Of a stretch of DNA of 64,000 nt, positions 32,081 to 43,415 are shown piece after piece (the stretch's first letter is position 1; every line of letters begins with the position of its first letter). A program made the translations under genes and the position numbers. The notes below the pieces were generated by a model that worked only from the letters and a program-made list of their open reading frames with translations, ran no database searches and was not told the origin of the DNA. The stretch is taken from positions 62,001 to 126,000 of the forward strand of contig MVAQ01000003.1 of NCBI GenBank assembly GCA_014825775.1, read 5' to 3'. This DNA is from Krasilnikovozyma curviuscula (lineage: Eukaryota > Basidiomycota > Tremellomycetes > Cystofilobasidiales > Mrakiaceae).

Positions 32081-32466
32081 CTAGATTTTAGAAGGTCACA
32101 TATTTTTGTCATCAGCGGGCTATAGAAAGGGGTACAAATCAAAGAGCCGACCCAAAAAATGGAAAAAGTCCAGAGAATGCAATGCAGTAGTAGTAGTGTC
32201 GGTTAGATGGAAACAAGCAAGTTGTCTTTTGGGTCTGAAAACTATGATATGTGGGAATAATCAGGATGCAAGTGGTGGTATCAATGATGGCGAGAGAACT
32301 GTTCGTAAAATGAGCCCCAAACAAAGGGTAAAGGTAGTAGAGAGAAACAGGTGCGATGGTAGTAATTGGTGGGTATCAAGGCGAAGATGCACTTTTTTTG
32401 TTGAAGGGTGAAATGCAAAGGTGGCAAAGGTTTGTGGGGGTTGGAGTGAATAGAAGGTCTTGAGAT
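32081..32466. other. Convergent 3' regions
   Basis: 386 nt between the stop of the ABC transporter (plus) and that of the next minus-strand gene; expected to hold both 3' UTRs. Nothing else seen. Confidence 0.4.
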
Positions 32467-34230
32467 TTAGGCTGACGTCTCTGGCTGTCCGGTTCCGCTG
32501 AACATCCTCACAAGAGCTTGGATCGGCCCTCTTCGATCTCCCAGCGGTCTCTTCTTTTTATCCGCTTCATTTTCCTCCCCTTCAGCAACTTCGTCATCAT
32601 CAGCATAGCGTTGGGATGGATCTAACCAGTCGTTGAAATACGTGACTTTGTTCTCATCGCCAAGAATGCTAGATGGAGTTGCGACGGTAGTCGAATCAGT
32701 CGATGCAACACCTCCATTAGTCATGCTATTAAGACCGTTGAGTCCATTGAGGAACATGAGGTGTCGATGGGTCGAGTCGCGGGGAGACGAGAGAGGTGAC
32801 GGGGCTTCTGAAGTTCGAGCGCTAATGGCGAGCGAAGGGACAGAAGAGTGTCGTGTATGTTGTTGGTTTCTTCTGAGTATTTCTCCAACAGGTGATGATG
32901 GAGACACTGGAGAGGAAGATAAAGGCGATGATGGTTTATTTGACAAGGCTCCAGTGGTAGGTGATGGAACAAGTTCAGCCTTTGCTGAGACCGGGGACAT
33001 GGCTGGTGAGTGAGCTTCTTCCATCTCTTGATGAGGTACCATCACGGACGAGATTTCATCTAGCTGGGATCTCATGACGTTTCGAAGCACCTCCTCTGCG
33101 CCCGAACAGCTGATACTGCGTTGAATGATTGGCATGTTGGGAAGGAGAGATGGAGCATCGGAGTACTGGGATGTCGAAGCGGAACGAAGGTTTGAAAACT
33201 GGAATGGCTTCCCTGCCTCAGGGCGAACAGTCACATCGCTGGCCAGTTAGAATGATTAAATGGTCGTTTGTTGCTGTCAGTGACCGGTACTGCGCACAAG
33301 AATAAATTCATATCGAGCGACTTACGAATCGTCACTGCCAACGTCACTAACGTTTCCAGGACTGGATGGACGCCCAATTCCAATTCCACCAAAGTCCAAA
33401 CCTAGTCCATCGCTGTTATTGTTATTTCTTGCGTTGTTGATGGCTTGGAACGACAGACTTTGATGGGTCAGACGCAATGTTGAAGGAGGAGTAAGCCCAG
33501 GAGCCATGGAGAGAACTGGGTCTGTTGATCTAGACGCAAGAGGTGGTGGAGATAACTGTTGATGATGTGGTTGATTGTTGGCTGTCTGTTGTTGTTCTAA
33601 TCCTCCTTTTTCAACCATCATTACATCTTGATCCGCCGCCTTGAACGTTGGAACCTCTACATTCAAAGTAACGTCACCTTGCATAACAGTAGTTACTGGC
33701 TCCTTGTACACAGTCGCATCAGCTACATCTGCCTTTGAGCCCAACTCTCTCATCAACACATCAACTGGGTTTGTCTTCTCCTTCTCGTCAACTGTCGTTG
33801 CCGATGGATTGATAACATTGATATTTGGTATCGGAAAGATCGATGGTGCAAACGATGGCGAGCGATATGGACCAGAGGTGGTTGGTCTTGTAGCAACTGC
33901 GGGCCGCGTCGCAGCGGAGCTGTGTTTGGGAGAGCAGAAAGCTGGCGGTGGTGTTAGGGACCTATAGATTGGAAGCTTTCTGGCTCTTGACTCATCACGT
34001 TCACTTGAGGCCAGCGATGTTGAAGATTTTGATCGTTGTAACGACGAACTGCTGAGGACAGCGACTGGATTTGAGCCACGTCGTTGGCGCTGGACAGGCA
34101 TCCCAATGCCCACTGAGGGTTGACGTCTTGACGAAGCCCGACTGCTTGAAGTTGTTCTTTCACGTCGAGGTAGAGAAGAGTTTGGTTTAGCGTTGTTGGA
34201 CGCTGGAGAGCGATAGGCTTTGTTGGCCAT
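32467..34230 (-). CDS. Unknown Ser/Pro-rich, mostly disordered protein
   Basis: Two exons, 34230-33326 and 33238-32467, about 558 residues; an upstream in-frame ATG at 34278 would add 16 residues, and I chose the one followed by MANKAYRSPASN. The composition is dominated by Ser, Pro, Thr, Asn and Gln, with basic patches (QRQRRGS, SSRRQPS) and several SP/TP sites suited to proline-directed kinases. Short ordered-looking pieces are TNPVDVLMRELGSKADV, EEVLRNVMRSQLDEISSVM, VTYFNDWLDPSQRY and QALVRMFSGTG near the end. No enzyme or binding domain recognised. It may be a regulatory or scaffold protein; function unknown. Confidence 0.6.
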
Positions 34231-36136
34231 AGCTTCCTTTCCCGTCGTAGTGAGTTTTAGTGAGTACAGTCGTGTCAATTGGAGCGAGCGAGCGAGTCCT
34301 AATTGGCATGAGGCAGGATATGTGAGAACGTGCGTAAAAACGAAAGTACTACTACCTCACTTACTGATGGAGACACCGAAGTTCACCACAAGTCCAAGAC
34401 AGGCAGTCGGACTCCTATTCGGATCGGCTCGCGGTGAAGAGGGATTAAATGCCTGAGCAGCTGGTGGGAGTTTTTTTCACAGCTCTTGGCTAGGCTCTGT
34501 TCAAAAGCAGGAAGGATGACCATGCAATCTTCATTAGCAAAAGGAGGTCCAAGCAAAAGATCTTCAGGCGGGTGGAGTCGTCCTCCTTTTGGAAGGGACG
34601 AGCTCGGAGGACTAGTAGTGGAAGGAGGACCGCAAGCAAATATTCTTACCTGAAGAGACCTCTGGAATCTGCTAAGAATTTAACGTTCTGGTGATAGCTT
34701 AGCAAGGAATATGTAGTATCTCGTGCTGCCTCTGTCAGTAGACACCAAATTCAAAGTCAGAGTCTCATCAGGTGGTCGAAGCGTGAAGTCCTGCAGGCTG
34801 AGGATACTCACCGTAGCCAATACCAGCTTCAATACTGCGTTTAGTCTTCTAGTATCACCAAGCTTATATATCTCTGAGACGTAAAGGAAGAAGTGTAAAT
34901 CAAAGAAGTTGGGAAAGTCAGCCTCAGAGCCACCCAGGAGAGCAAAACCAAACTTGGCGAAGCAACTCAGATACCTACCAGTCCAGCAGGCGAGTAGCTA
35001 CAATATACTAAGCAGCTATTATCTAAGCCTTCCACTGCAATTTCAAAACAGAGAAATAGGTGAAAAAGGAGAACTTAAAATCAAGTTGATCCAACGAGGC
35101 CAGCAAAGCTCACCTTGGTCTTCTATCCTCAAATTTGGACTAGACAGATGGGATTCCCGCTAGCTGTTCAGCTCAATCTACTCGTGGGTGGAAGTTGGGT
35201 CCAAAAAATGTGGTTACCAACACGACGTTCAGGGTTAACAGCCCCTTGACGTGGTCGTCACTATGCGAGGTTTCGACCAAAAACAGATCAAGGATCAAAA
35301 TATAAACTGTCGACACGAAGTGGCTTTCTGAGGCTAACAGACAGGCCCCAAGCGTGTTGTTAAAGTTCGGTGTTGGCTGCTTTGGATAAACCACGCAAAC
35401 CTCGAGAAAGTTCAAGACGCTTGTTTCAGCTTCTGTGGCCCTGTCCTTTCATTCGCTCCAGAGGCTTCCATCGCATTTCTTACACGTATGAAAATGGTGT
35501 TCAGATGGCGCCTGAGCGGTAATGAGTTACAATCAGGTTGTCCCAGCAACAAGCACGAAGTGCAGAAATGCGCGTCAGTCACTGGTAATTTACCATAGTA
35601 CCGTCAACACCGCCCTGATATCAAACGCCTGTGCTAGACCAGGATAATTAAGCAATTGGATTTTCCCATATTCACGACCAAGACAGACGTGACTAACGCG
35701 TAGTTCCAATATGGAATAGAGTTCATGCGCAGTGTCAACTTCGGATGGTACGCCGTGCAGAGAGAAGTTGTTCATTGGATACACGTGTAATATACGAGCA
35801 GGCGTATCGTGAGATAGAAGTTGTGATCATTGTGAGGTATGTCTCTCCTATAGGTTAGATAGACCACTATGTTGTGCGAAATAGTTGAGCGGCCGGCTTG
35901 ATAGCGGTAAGCGAAAGACGAAGACGAATGAAGGTAACCACAGAAGCCGAGTCAATTGAAGCAAATAACTTTCCCACACGTTACCGGGCCAAATAAACTG
36001 TCTAAAACACTCACCTTCTCGGAAGAAATGCTCGCCCAACAGAGCACTCAAGAGACCTCGAAACACGTCCTAATCTCCCCAGTGATGTATTCTGTCCTTC
36101 TATCGGTCATAAAAGCAGCTACATATAACCACAAAT
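34231..36136. other. 1.9-kb region without a recognisable gene
   Basis: Upstream of the Ser/Pro-rich gene and downstream of DAD4. Open frames are short and I see no paired splice sites giving a protein-like frame. It is longer than other gaps here, so an RNA gene or a gene of tiny exons could be hidden; I found no tRNA box pattern by eye. Confidence 0.35.
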
Positions 36137-36569
36137 CTACAGGGGCTCGGTAGCTCTTCCCATAGCTCCCAGGTTATACACGACGTTTCTTGAATAGGCT
36201 GCAAAGAGCTGGGAGGCGACTGTCGTTTCTCGTGATGATGCGTTGAGTTCCTATTAGTTCATAGCCAGTGGGAAGAAGAAGGTCGTCAGTACCAGCAGAG
36301 CGAGTAACGATAGACACGAGAAAACAATGACGGCCGCATAGGGAAGATTAACACGCCTGCTTGACCACTATATTCCCTTGGTCACACCACCTCTACAATG
36401 ACTTCACCTCTTCGGGGAGACTACTTTCGTGAAAAACCAAGATATAAAAGTGAACGAGACTCACGCCAATGCTGTGGTTCAGCTCAATAACGGCTTCGTT
36501 GCACTTCTCAACGTTCTTGATAATTCTCTCCAGGATGATGGCCTGGGTTTGTTCATGAGGGTTCTCCAT
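36137..36569 (-). CDS. DAD4: DASH complex subunit Dad4
   Basis: Two exons, 36569-36465 and 36250-36137, 72 residues, the same size as yeast Dad4. It begins MENPHEQTQAIILERIIKNV, followed by EKCNEAVIELNHSI, and ends with VASQLFAAYSRNVVYNLGA; the MENPHE start and the two short helices are diagnostic. DASH/Dam1 forms rings on spindle microtubules at kinetochores. The intron of 214 nt (GTGAGT...CTAATAG) is two to three times longer than its neighbours, and the protein is short enough to be missed by size-filtered ORF calling. Confidence 0.85.
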
Positions 36570-37671
36570 AGTAGTGGTGGTTGAGGCAGGGTATGGGAGA
36601 TAGAGTAGACGGATTCGTTGGGAGGAGTTGATATCTGTAACGAGTGAGGGGACTGTAGTCGAGCAGAGGACGTGGTAAGAAATCCGCCAGGACAGAATCA
36701 GTGCCAGCCCATCTCCTCATATGATCTTCAGTAGCGATCTACTTACAGTATCCTTAGAGGATTGAATCAGGCTGAAAGTCGATTATCGTGGTCTGAAGCA
36801 CGAACGAGCGGGGCCTCTCGAGCGCGCGTCTTTTTGCAGCGCAACAGCAACAACACGGTCGAAATCTCATTTGATATAAGTAATGTGCTCTCTTCTCAGA
36901 TTGGGAGGTGTGTGTTTCTTCGGAAGCTGAGGTGCTTAGTTGTGAGCCCTTGCGCTGCCATCTCGAAAGAGGCGTTTCGCAGCTGAGATTGAGGGGAAAA
37001 AAAAAACAACCTGCATTTTTACTACCCATCAAGTTATAGACCAGAAGCTTTAAAACAATGAAAAATCATGTGGAAGCACCGCCATGGCAGGATAGGAAAA
37101 GAGGGTAGCCGTCAATGTCGCGAGGCGCTTCCTGTATCGTTTCCACGAAATTGTAGAGGTTCTGAACCATTCGGTGACGCAGGCTTCGCGTCCTGCGCAA
37201 GAAGAGAGGCATGTGTTAGCTGTACGATGGATTTCACAGAGAGTAGGTTTGACGTACTGAAGACATAGCAACGCCAGGCTCGACTGCAGATGGTAACCTG
37301 CAGATAGGATCCATCTTTGGCAAGCTGAGCCGTTTATCTAGGCGGATTGTACAACAGGGAATCACTTTACTCAACCAATAGCCAGATGTTTGAGTGAGCC
37401 CCTATTCATCGTCGGGGGATTCCTGCGACGTCTCCGCGCGATTCCCAACTCAGCAGCGAACCCCATTTGTCGCCCAATTCGCACCGAAAGAGCTGTTGAG
37501 GTGGGAAAGGCCCGTCTGGATTGACAGGTCGGAGGGTGAGATAGTTATTCCCTTCTTATCTGCTCTTGGAACATACTTAGGTGCGAAAGAAGCTGAATAA
37601 CTTTTTTGATTTTCTTCTCTTCGCGTGCAGACGAGACCTGAAGCTCTGAAATCTTTTCTCGCTTCGACAGC
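36570..37671. promoter_or_regulatory. 1.1-kb divergent intergenic region, DAD4 / ATRIP-like gene
   Basis: Lies between the start codons at 36569 (minus) and 37672 (plus). It has several short frames on both strands but nothing with splice or motif support. Confidence 0.35.
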
Positions 37672-40600
37672 ATGGTAGCTGCGTATGATGAAGACGACGA
37701 CGATGAGTTTGGGTTCGATCCAATGACGATGGACGACATACTGGCCTTGAACCAGATTGAATCAAACTTAGCGCAGGCTGGTCAAACCCAACCTCGACAA
37801 CCCCAGCAGCAGTCGCAGAAATCTATCAACGACCGGGTCTCGTCAGTACCACCACCTGGGCCAGTAGCAGGACCTTCCAGATCCAGGCTTCCCTCAGTGG
37901 TATCTGTCGTCAGCAGACTCCCAGCAGCTCAGCAGCACTCTTCGTCAGACTACGGTGAGGAATTCGGTGAAGAGGTCTACCTTCAGGTCGGAGCGGATGG
38001 ATCAGCGAAGTATGGAATAGGGAAACCTCCCGATGCTGGTATCAGCAGTAGCAGCAACGGCGGTGTTAAAGAGCATTTGTCGCATGCTGTCAAGCGTGAA
38101 CCCCAGTCTCGCCAAACAGCAGCAGGAACGTCTGGTACACCGTCTGCAATGAGCAAAGTAGCTGAGCAGGCTGCAAAAGCTGCTGCTCTTGAATATGAGA
38201 CTAAGCTTGCTGGACTCGAAAAGGTGAGACTTGTTGTTGGCTCTCTCCAACTTGCTGCACCAGATACTGTCGCTCACGCCCTGGGTTGCTGTGAGTAGAT
38301 CCGTCGAGAAATGGAGCTCGAAAGGAAGAAAATTCAAGATGAGAATTTCACGCTAAAGGGTGAAGCTTCAATATTAAGGAGAAAGATGAACGAGGTAGGA
38401 TCACTCGTTTCACAAAATCCAAGAAGACCGTCACCTTGCTAATTAGAGTCTTGGTTCTTTCATGTCTCTCAGCAACAAGAACAAGCCAACGCTGAAATAT
38501 CAGCACTTAGAGCCACTGATCGAGAAAGGGAGGCGTCAGTTCGACAAAAGCTGTTAGAGATGAAGCAGAAGGAGGACAGTTCGAAATATGCGGCTATTCT
38601 GGAGGTACGTTCTCTCCTTCTATGCTTGTTTTACTCTTGCTGAACGATTCGAACTGTGTTGTTTAGAACCACAACGCTCGTGTACAAACGAGCGTTAGAC
38701 GTCCTCCTCCTTCTACACTTCGTCGAACATCATCCCACTCTCATCATCACCAACCTCAAGCGACGCCCATGCCTCGAACAACATCATCCCGCAAAGTAAT
38801 ACAACCGCTCCACAACACCAGTGTTAGCCCTAAGAAAGCAGCTCAGAGTCCCCAGCGACAGCAGCGTCAAGGGTCCGTCATTATCAGCCCTCAAACGCTC
38901 AAGACGGCCAAACAGAGAGAAAAGCTCGTCGCACCTGTCAATAAACAATTTCCCAACTTCCAAAATGCCTTTGGTGGTGCGAATAAAGCAGGTGCTCCAT
39001 TTTCAAACAGCAAAGCAAAGTCGACATCCCCATCGTCAAAGAAACGAAAAACATCAGAGTCGGAGAGCTTCAGAGTCAAGGAAGATGCTCTTCAGCAGGA
39101 AGATGACGAGGACGGAGAGCAGCATTCAATCCCACGTCCGCCGTTTCCGATGTCTGGAGGAAGCAAAGGAGCCAAAAAGATTGATATCAGTCGAAGTCGT
39201 GACAATGCCTTATTCACGCCTCGACGTGAAGGCAGTGTTGGTGCTGTGGAAAACCTTCGGGATCAGAATGACTATAGGATTCCGCAAGTGGATGATGGCT
39301 ATCTTGCTCAGGAGCTAGATGAGGACGAGGAAGATGTAGATTATGAGGAAGAGGAGGAAGGCGAAGAAGGTGATGACATGGTATCAGAAAAAGATCTGGT
39401 GAGTGTCGATTCTCTACAATATACTTTTGAATTTTCCTGATGGTTCTAATTTCTAATCACTTTTTACACGCTTAACCACGCAGCTTCTATTTCTACTCTT
39501 CAATCATCTCTCCCCAGTACCTTCTAGTTCGACTCTCTCGTCTACCCTCCTTCAAATCCTTGCACCAGTGCCTTCAGCAGGTAATCTGGATCATGCAAAG
39601 GCCTGTGGTGATATATTATTTGGTCTCGGGAGGGAAAGCTGGGTTGATTTTGACCAGGTGCTGGCGAGCGTGTTGACAGGGCTAGTAAAATGCGCGATTG
39701 TGTTTGAGAGAGAAGGCAATGTGAGTCAAACTTACGCCGATGCTTAGCTTTTGAAGATGGCTGATCAATGGATTCTCTTTACAACTTTCTCACTTGCAGC
39801 TTCACCTCTTGATCCATTCCCTCCGACTCATCGCTTCCATACAAACACACCATCACACCGCTTCCGCTGTCCTAATCTCATCCGAGGCTCACTTCCCCAA
39901 GGCATTCTATCCTTTGTGTGCCAGTACGATCAAACGACTGGTTGGAGACATCAAAGGCAAAGGTAAAGAAGATATCAATCCTGTCGTTCTGTCTGATCAA
40001 GAGGAGGTCACCAAGCTTGAAGTCCACGCCAAGCTGGACAGAGCACTCTTGCTGGTTCTTGAAGGCTGTTGTTGGGATGCACCAAGTCAAAACCTGCAAG
40101 GGTAAGTACATTCACGTCTTCCATGCTTCCGCCTCGAGCATGTTGACATTGATTGCTTTCATACTCTTGCCAGTCTTATCGCACTTATCAATATTCCTCG
40201 ACTACTATCATACTTTGCCTCCAGAAAGCGGTCTCCTCGCGTCATTGAAAGGAGCTTCTCTCTTTTGTGCCATCTCTCTCACTGTGAGTACTCTCGCACC
40301 GTTGTTCTCTGGACCTTCTGACTGCGTAGATTTTTACGACAGACAACGAATTATATCATCCTCTACTCTCTTATCCAGACCAAGATCCTACGACTAACAA
40401 GGACGCCACCAGAATTCCTATCGTTGAACGACTTGCGAATTACTTACTTGAACCACTGGATGCTCCTCAGGTAAGCATCAACTCAATCTTGTCAACAACA
40501 TGCTACATCTGTACTTAAGCAACTGTTTGTTATACTTCTACAGTCCGAAGCGATAACGCTTTCTGCTTTGCGCTTCTGCCAAATTCTGTGTAACAGACAA

Positions 40601-41345
40601 CTCGAGGCGGCCGCGTTGTTGTCGGGATCTAATACGCTTATTCCTACCCTATTAACATGTATTGAACGGGATACCAGCCTCATTTGGGGATTGGATCCAG
40701 ATCAATCCCAAGTTAAAAGGTGCGTTCTTCCATTCCTGTGCGATTCAGGCGGTTGGGGGACATATACTGAATGCCATCGTTCTCTTTGAATAACTTTCAT
40801 CAAGCGCAATATCTACTCTTCTACCTTCAATGCAGCTGCTTCATACTTTGACAGTACCCTCAACAAATCGACCTGAACCACCAGACATCAAACAGCGTCT
40901 CTTGACAAACACTCGGGAATTCAACGGAGCTCAACACATGTTCATCGTTTGTATTGGGCGTTTGAGTTATGCAGAAAACCCTTTCATTGTTCAAGACTTG
41001 GCGGGTACTGAGAATCGATGGGAGATAGAGCTTGAGCAGGCTTCAGGTGAGTAACCCCATTCCTTGCCCGTCATCCAGCAGTCATTGACTTCTACGCGGA
41101 CCTTACCTTTCATTTTGGCACATGACTCTCTAGAACTGGCTAGGGACATCTTTGATCTCGTTGCGGAAGGACCGGAAGGAGATGCAGTGTACAAGATATT
41201 TGCAGATGAAACCGAGGAGGATGAGATGGACTCAGTCGTCGGTGCAGACGATCTTGTCGCTGGCCGGAGCCAAGAGGAAGATGAAGATGACGAAGATGGG
41301 TGGGCTGAGAGAGATCGTGATTTGGACATCATGGATATCAACTGA
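37672..41345 (+). CDS. Probable ATRIP / Rad26-Lcd1 type DNA-damage checkpoint protein
   Basis: Eleven exons: 37672-38223, 38299-38394, 38473-38604, 38667-39398, 39484-39720, 39800-40101, 40174-40283, 40379-40470, 40544-40719, 40805-41046, 41134-41345; about 960 residues. Order: an acidic N-terminus with DDDDEFGFDPMTMDDILAL, like the RPA70-binding segment of ATRIP; a Gln/Ser-rich linker; a coiled coil over exons 2-3 (RREMELERKKIQDE...); a long disordered basic/Ser-rich stretch; a helical-repeat half with LLLFLLFNHLSPVP, IHSLRLIASIQTHHH, IERSFSLLCHLSHY and LSALRFCQILCNRQL; and an acidic tail. This layout fits the ATR partner of fungi, but sequence identity in the family is low, so the name is an inference. 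The exon 10 acceptor (CATCAAG, 40804) was chosen because the stronger CAG 25 nt downstream causes a stop. Confidence 0.6.
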
Positions 41346-42316
41346 AGATCGTAATGTTGTGTTGTCACCTCCCCTTAATGATAATTTCTTTAAACCGCTA
41401 CAATTAAGGCGCTAGACCTTTGGTCCTGGCTTGTCGTCAACTCTGCCTTCTAAAAACAAAACTCTTTTTTCTGTATTCAGTGACTAAAAGGTGTCATCAA
41501 ACTCCAGGTGAAGTGGCGATCAAAACGCCTATGTTGAAAGGAAAAGCCTAATAAACGGAAGTTCCCTTAATAGCAGTCCAAGTCCCACTTTCTGGATTAA
41601 TCTTTCTTTTCAGGTCATGTTCTCACCAAAGGCTGTAGTCGAAGAAGGATATCCCTGTACCGGTGTCCATCAGAGTCGCCTCTGATGTGGTGATCGAGGC
41701 CTTCCTCATCTTCAACCCGATGAGCTCTCCTTTCTTTATTTTCCAAGCGGTGAAGAAAACGTAGATCCATGTTTTGTAAAAATAAATCAAGTTAGATTGT
41801 TCACTGCTCTTCAAAGCTCCGACAGCTATAGAGGTCTGCTTTTGGCTCTACGCTCGCCGAAAGATTCATTACCGACTGTCAACACTTCTGCATTTGCTAC
41901 GACAAATAAAACTGGTGCGCAAAGTCGATCTATCATCCCAATCCACGAACAACTTTGGCGCAGACTAGAGTTTCTCGATTTGGCTGGAGGATCCCATTTT
42001 CTTGTTCAGTCAGCGGATGTGCAAGTTATCAAACATCGTGGTTGTTGACTTCTGGAAGAGAATAATACCAAGCAATTCCCAAAAGTTCTGGAGTTTAACC
42101 TACCCAGAAACTACTCCGCTTTCCATGTCGATCCCAAAATCCGAGGCAACAGCAAGAAAGGATCGAATATGCTTCAGGATCTTACCTAACCAGACCCAAG
42201 TAGACGGTGACAAATTTAAGGTTGGTATGAGTCTAATGCCAGATGAGATTGTCCTTGCTTTCAAGATTGCGGGTTTGAAATCAAAATTCATCCTGAATAT
42301 GTCCTTCAAGCTGAAC
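41346..42316. other. Convergent 3' region without a supported gene
   Basis: 971 nt between the stops of the ATRIP-like gene and MGR2. A minus-strand frame (42348-42100) overlaps the MGR2 end and has no homology I recognise; see rejected items. Confidence 0.35.
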
Positions 42317-43057
42317 CTATCGACGATCGTTGAGAGAAGCTTCAGCACGCTTCTTTCTAGCTTCTTTCAGTGTAGTAACCTGAATGGTTGCTCGTGCTTG
42401 AAGATAGGCAGCTGCGAGCTCGGAGGTGGAGACAGAGGGTGAGTGGGCTGGGATGCTTGAGATTTCGGGGTCGTTACGGATAACTGAGCCAATAGACCTG
42501 AGTATCAAGAATTTTAGAGAGTCGGTGAAGAAAAAGGATTAGGGATGATCAGTTAGACGAGTCGAGCCGTATGAAGGATGGAGAAAATCGCAGAAACGCA
42601 CATGAAGAATCCGAATGTAGCTGCAGGAGTCGAAACGAAAAGAAGAAGAGAATTAGATATTGTTTCATCAGGTACTAAGCCATATAGTTGGGTGCAGACT
42701 TACCTCCAGAAGACAATGCGAACTGAGAAATGGTTGCCAAGTTACCTCGAGGTCCGGCAGCCCCTCTACAGTGATAATTCCACACCCACAATAAAACAAC
42801 AGAATATTATGAACAAGAGTAGTCCAGAAAAGCTCTATTCCTGACAGTAAACGTACCGTAGGACTTGAAGACACCCCAGAATTGAACCCATCGCCATTCC
42901 AACCGAACCACCCATCATAGCGCCCATTTTGACTAGAAAACAAGTACAGTATCATCAGTCAGTACAAATTTCTTCAAGAAGACCCAGAGAGAGTGCACTG
43001 ACACTTCTCCCAAGTCGACGGTTCTCCGCCCATAGCTACCGGGGGCGCAGGAGGCAT
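42317..43057 (-). CDS. MGR2: Mgr2/Romo1 family TIM23-translocase subunit
   Basis: Five exons: 43057-43003, 42932-42857, 42765-42704, 42620-42602, 42497-42317; about 130 residues. Mgr2 gates lateral release of proteins from the TIM23 channel into the mitochondrial inner membrane. Seen: MPPAPPVAMGG then TWEKFKMGAMMGGSVGMAMG (helix 1 with GxxxG spacing), a loop GPRGNLATISQF and helix 2 ATFGFFMSIGSVIR. These match fungal Mgr2 and animal Romo1 closely. Exon 4 is only 19 nt and codes for the TFGFF core of helix 2. The last exon adds about 55 residues after the second helix (SVSTSELAAAYLQAR, Lys/Arg-rich end), longer than Romo1 and perhaps a matrix or intermembrane-space tail. Confidence 0.88.
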
Positions 43058-43415
43058 TTTAAGTGAGAAAAGGTGAAAAAAAGGTGCTGGAAAAGATACA
43101 GGTGTTGAATGGAGAGGTTTCCTTTTCTAAGAGGTCTCTAATGAGCCTAGAAAGTGAGGTGTTTGAGGTGAAAGGTGGTTGTCGAGGGTCACCGAGAGAC
43201 AAGGGAAAAAATGCAATCTTATCGGACGAGTCGCTCGAGACAAAAACATATTTCTAGCCTGTACATAAAGTATGTAATACAAATCTTTTTCGTGTTGAAA
43301 GTCTCCTGAAATAGCGAATCTACGGGCAGTTTACGTTACTTTTCCCACCAGCCTCTTGTGTTCCACTTTGTGTCCAAGAACTCAGATAGTAGTCGGCCAG
43401 CTTCTTCCTACATTT
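43058..43415. other. Upstream region of MGR2 and 3' side of the stealth-family gene
   Basis: 358 nt; promoter of MGR2 plus the 3' UTR of the next minus-strand gene. Nothing specific seen. Confidence 0.35.

Noticed and set aside
42100..42348. Minus-strand frame with FDFKPAILKARTISSGIRLI overlapping the MGR2 end
   Set aside because: It overlaps MGR2 coding sequence in another frame on the same strand, has no splice partner that I could defend and no recognisable motif.
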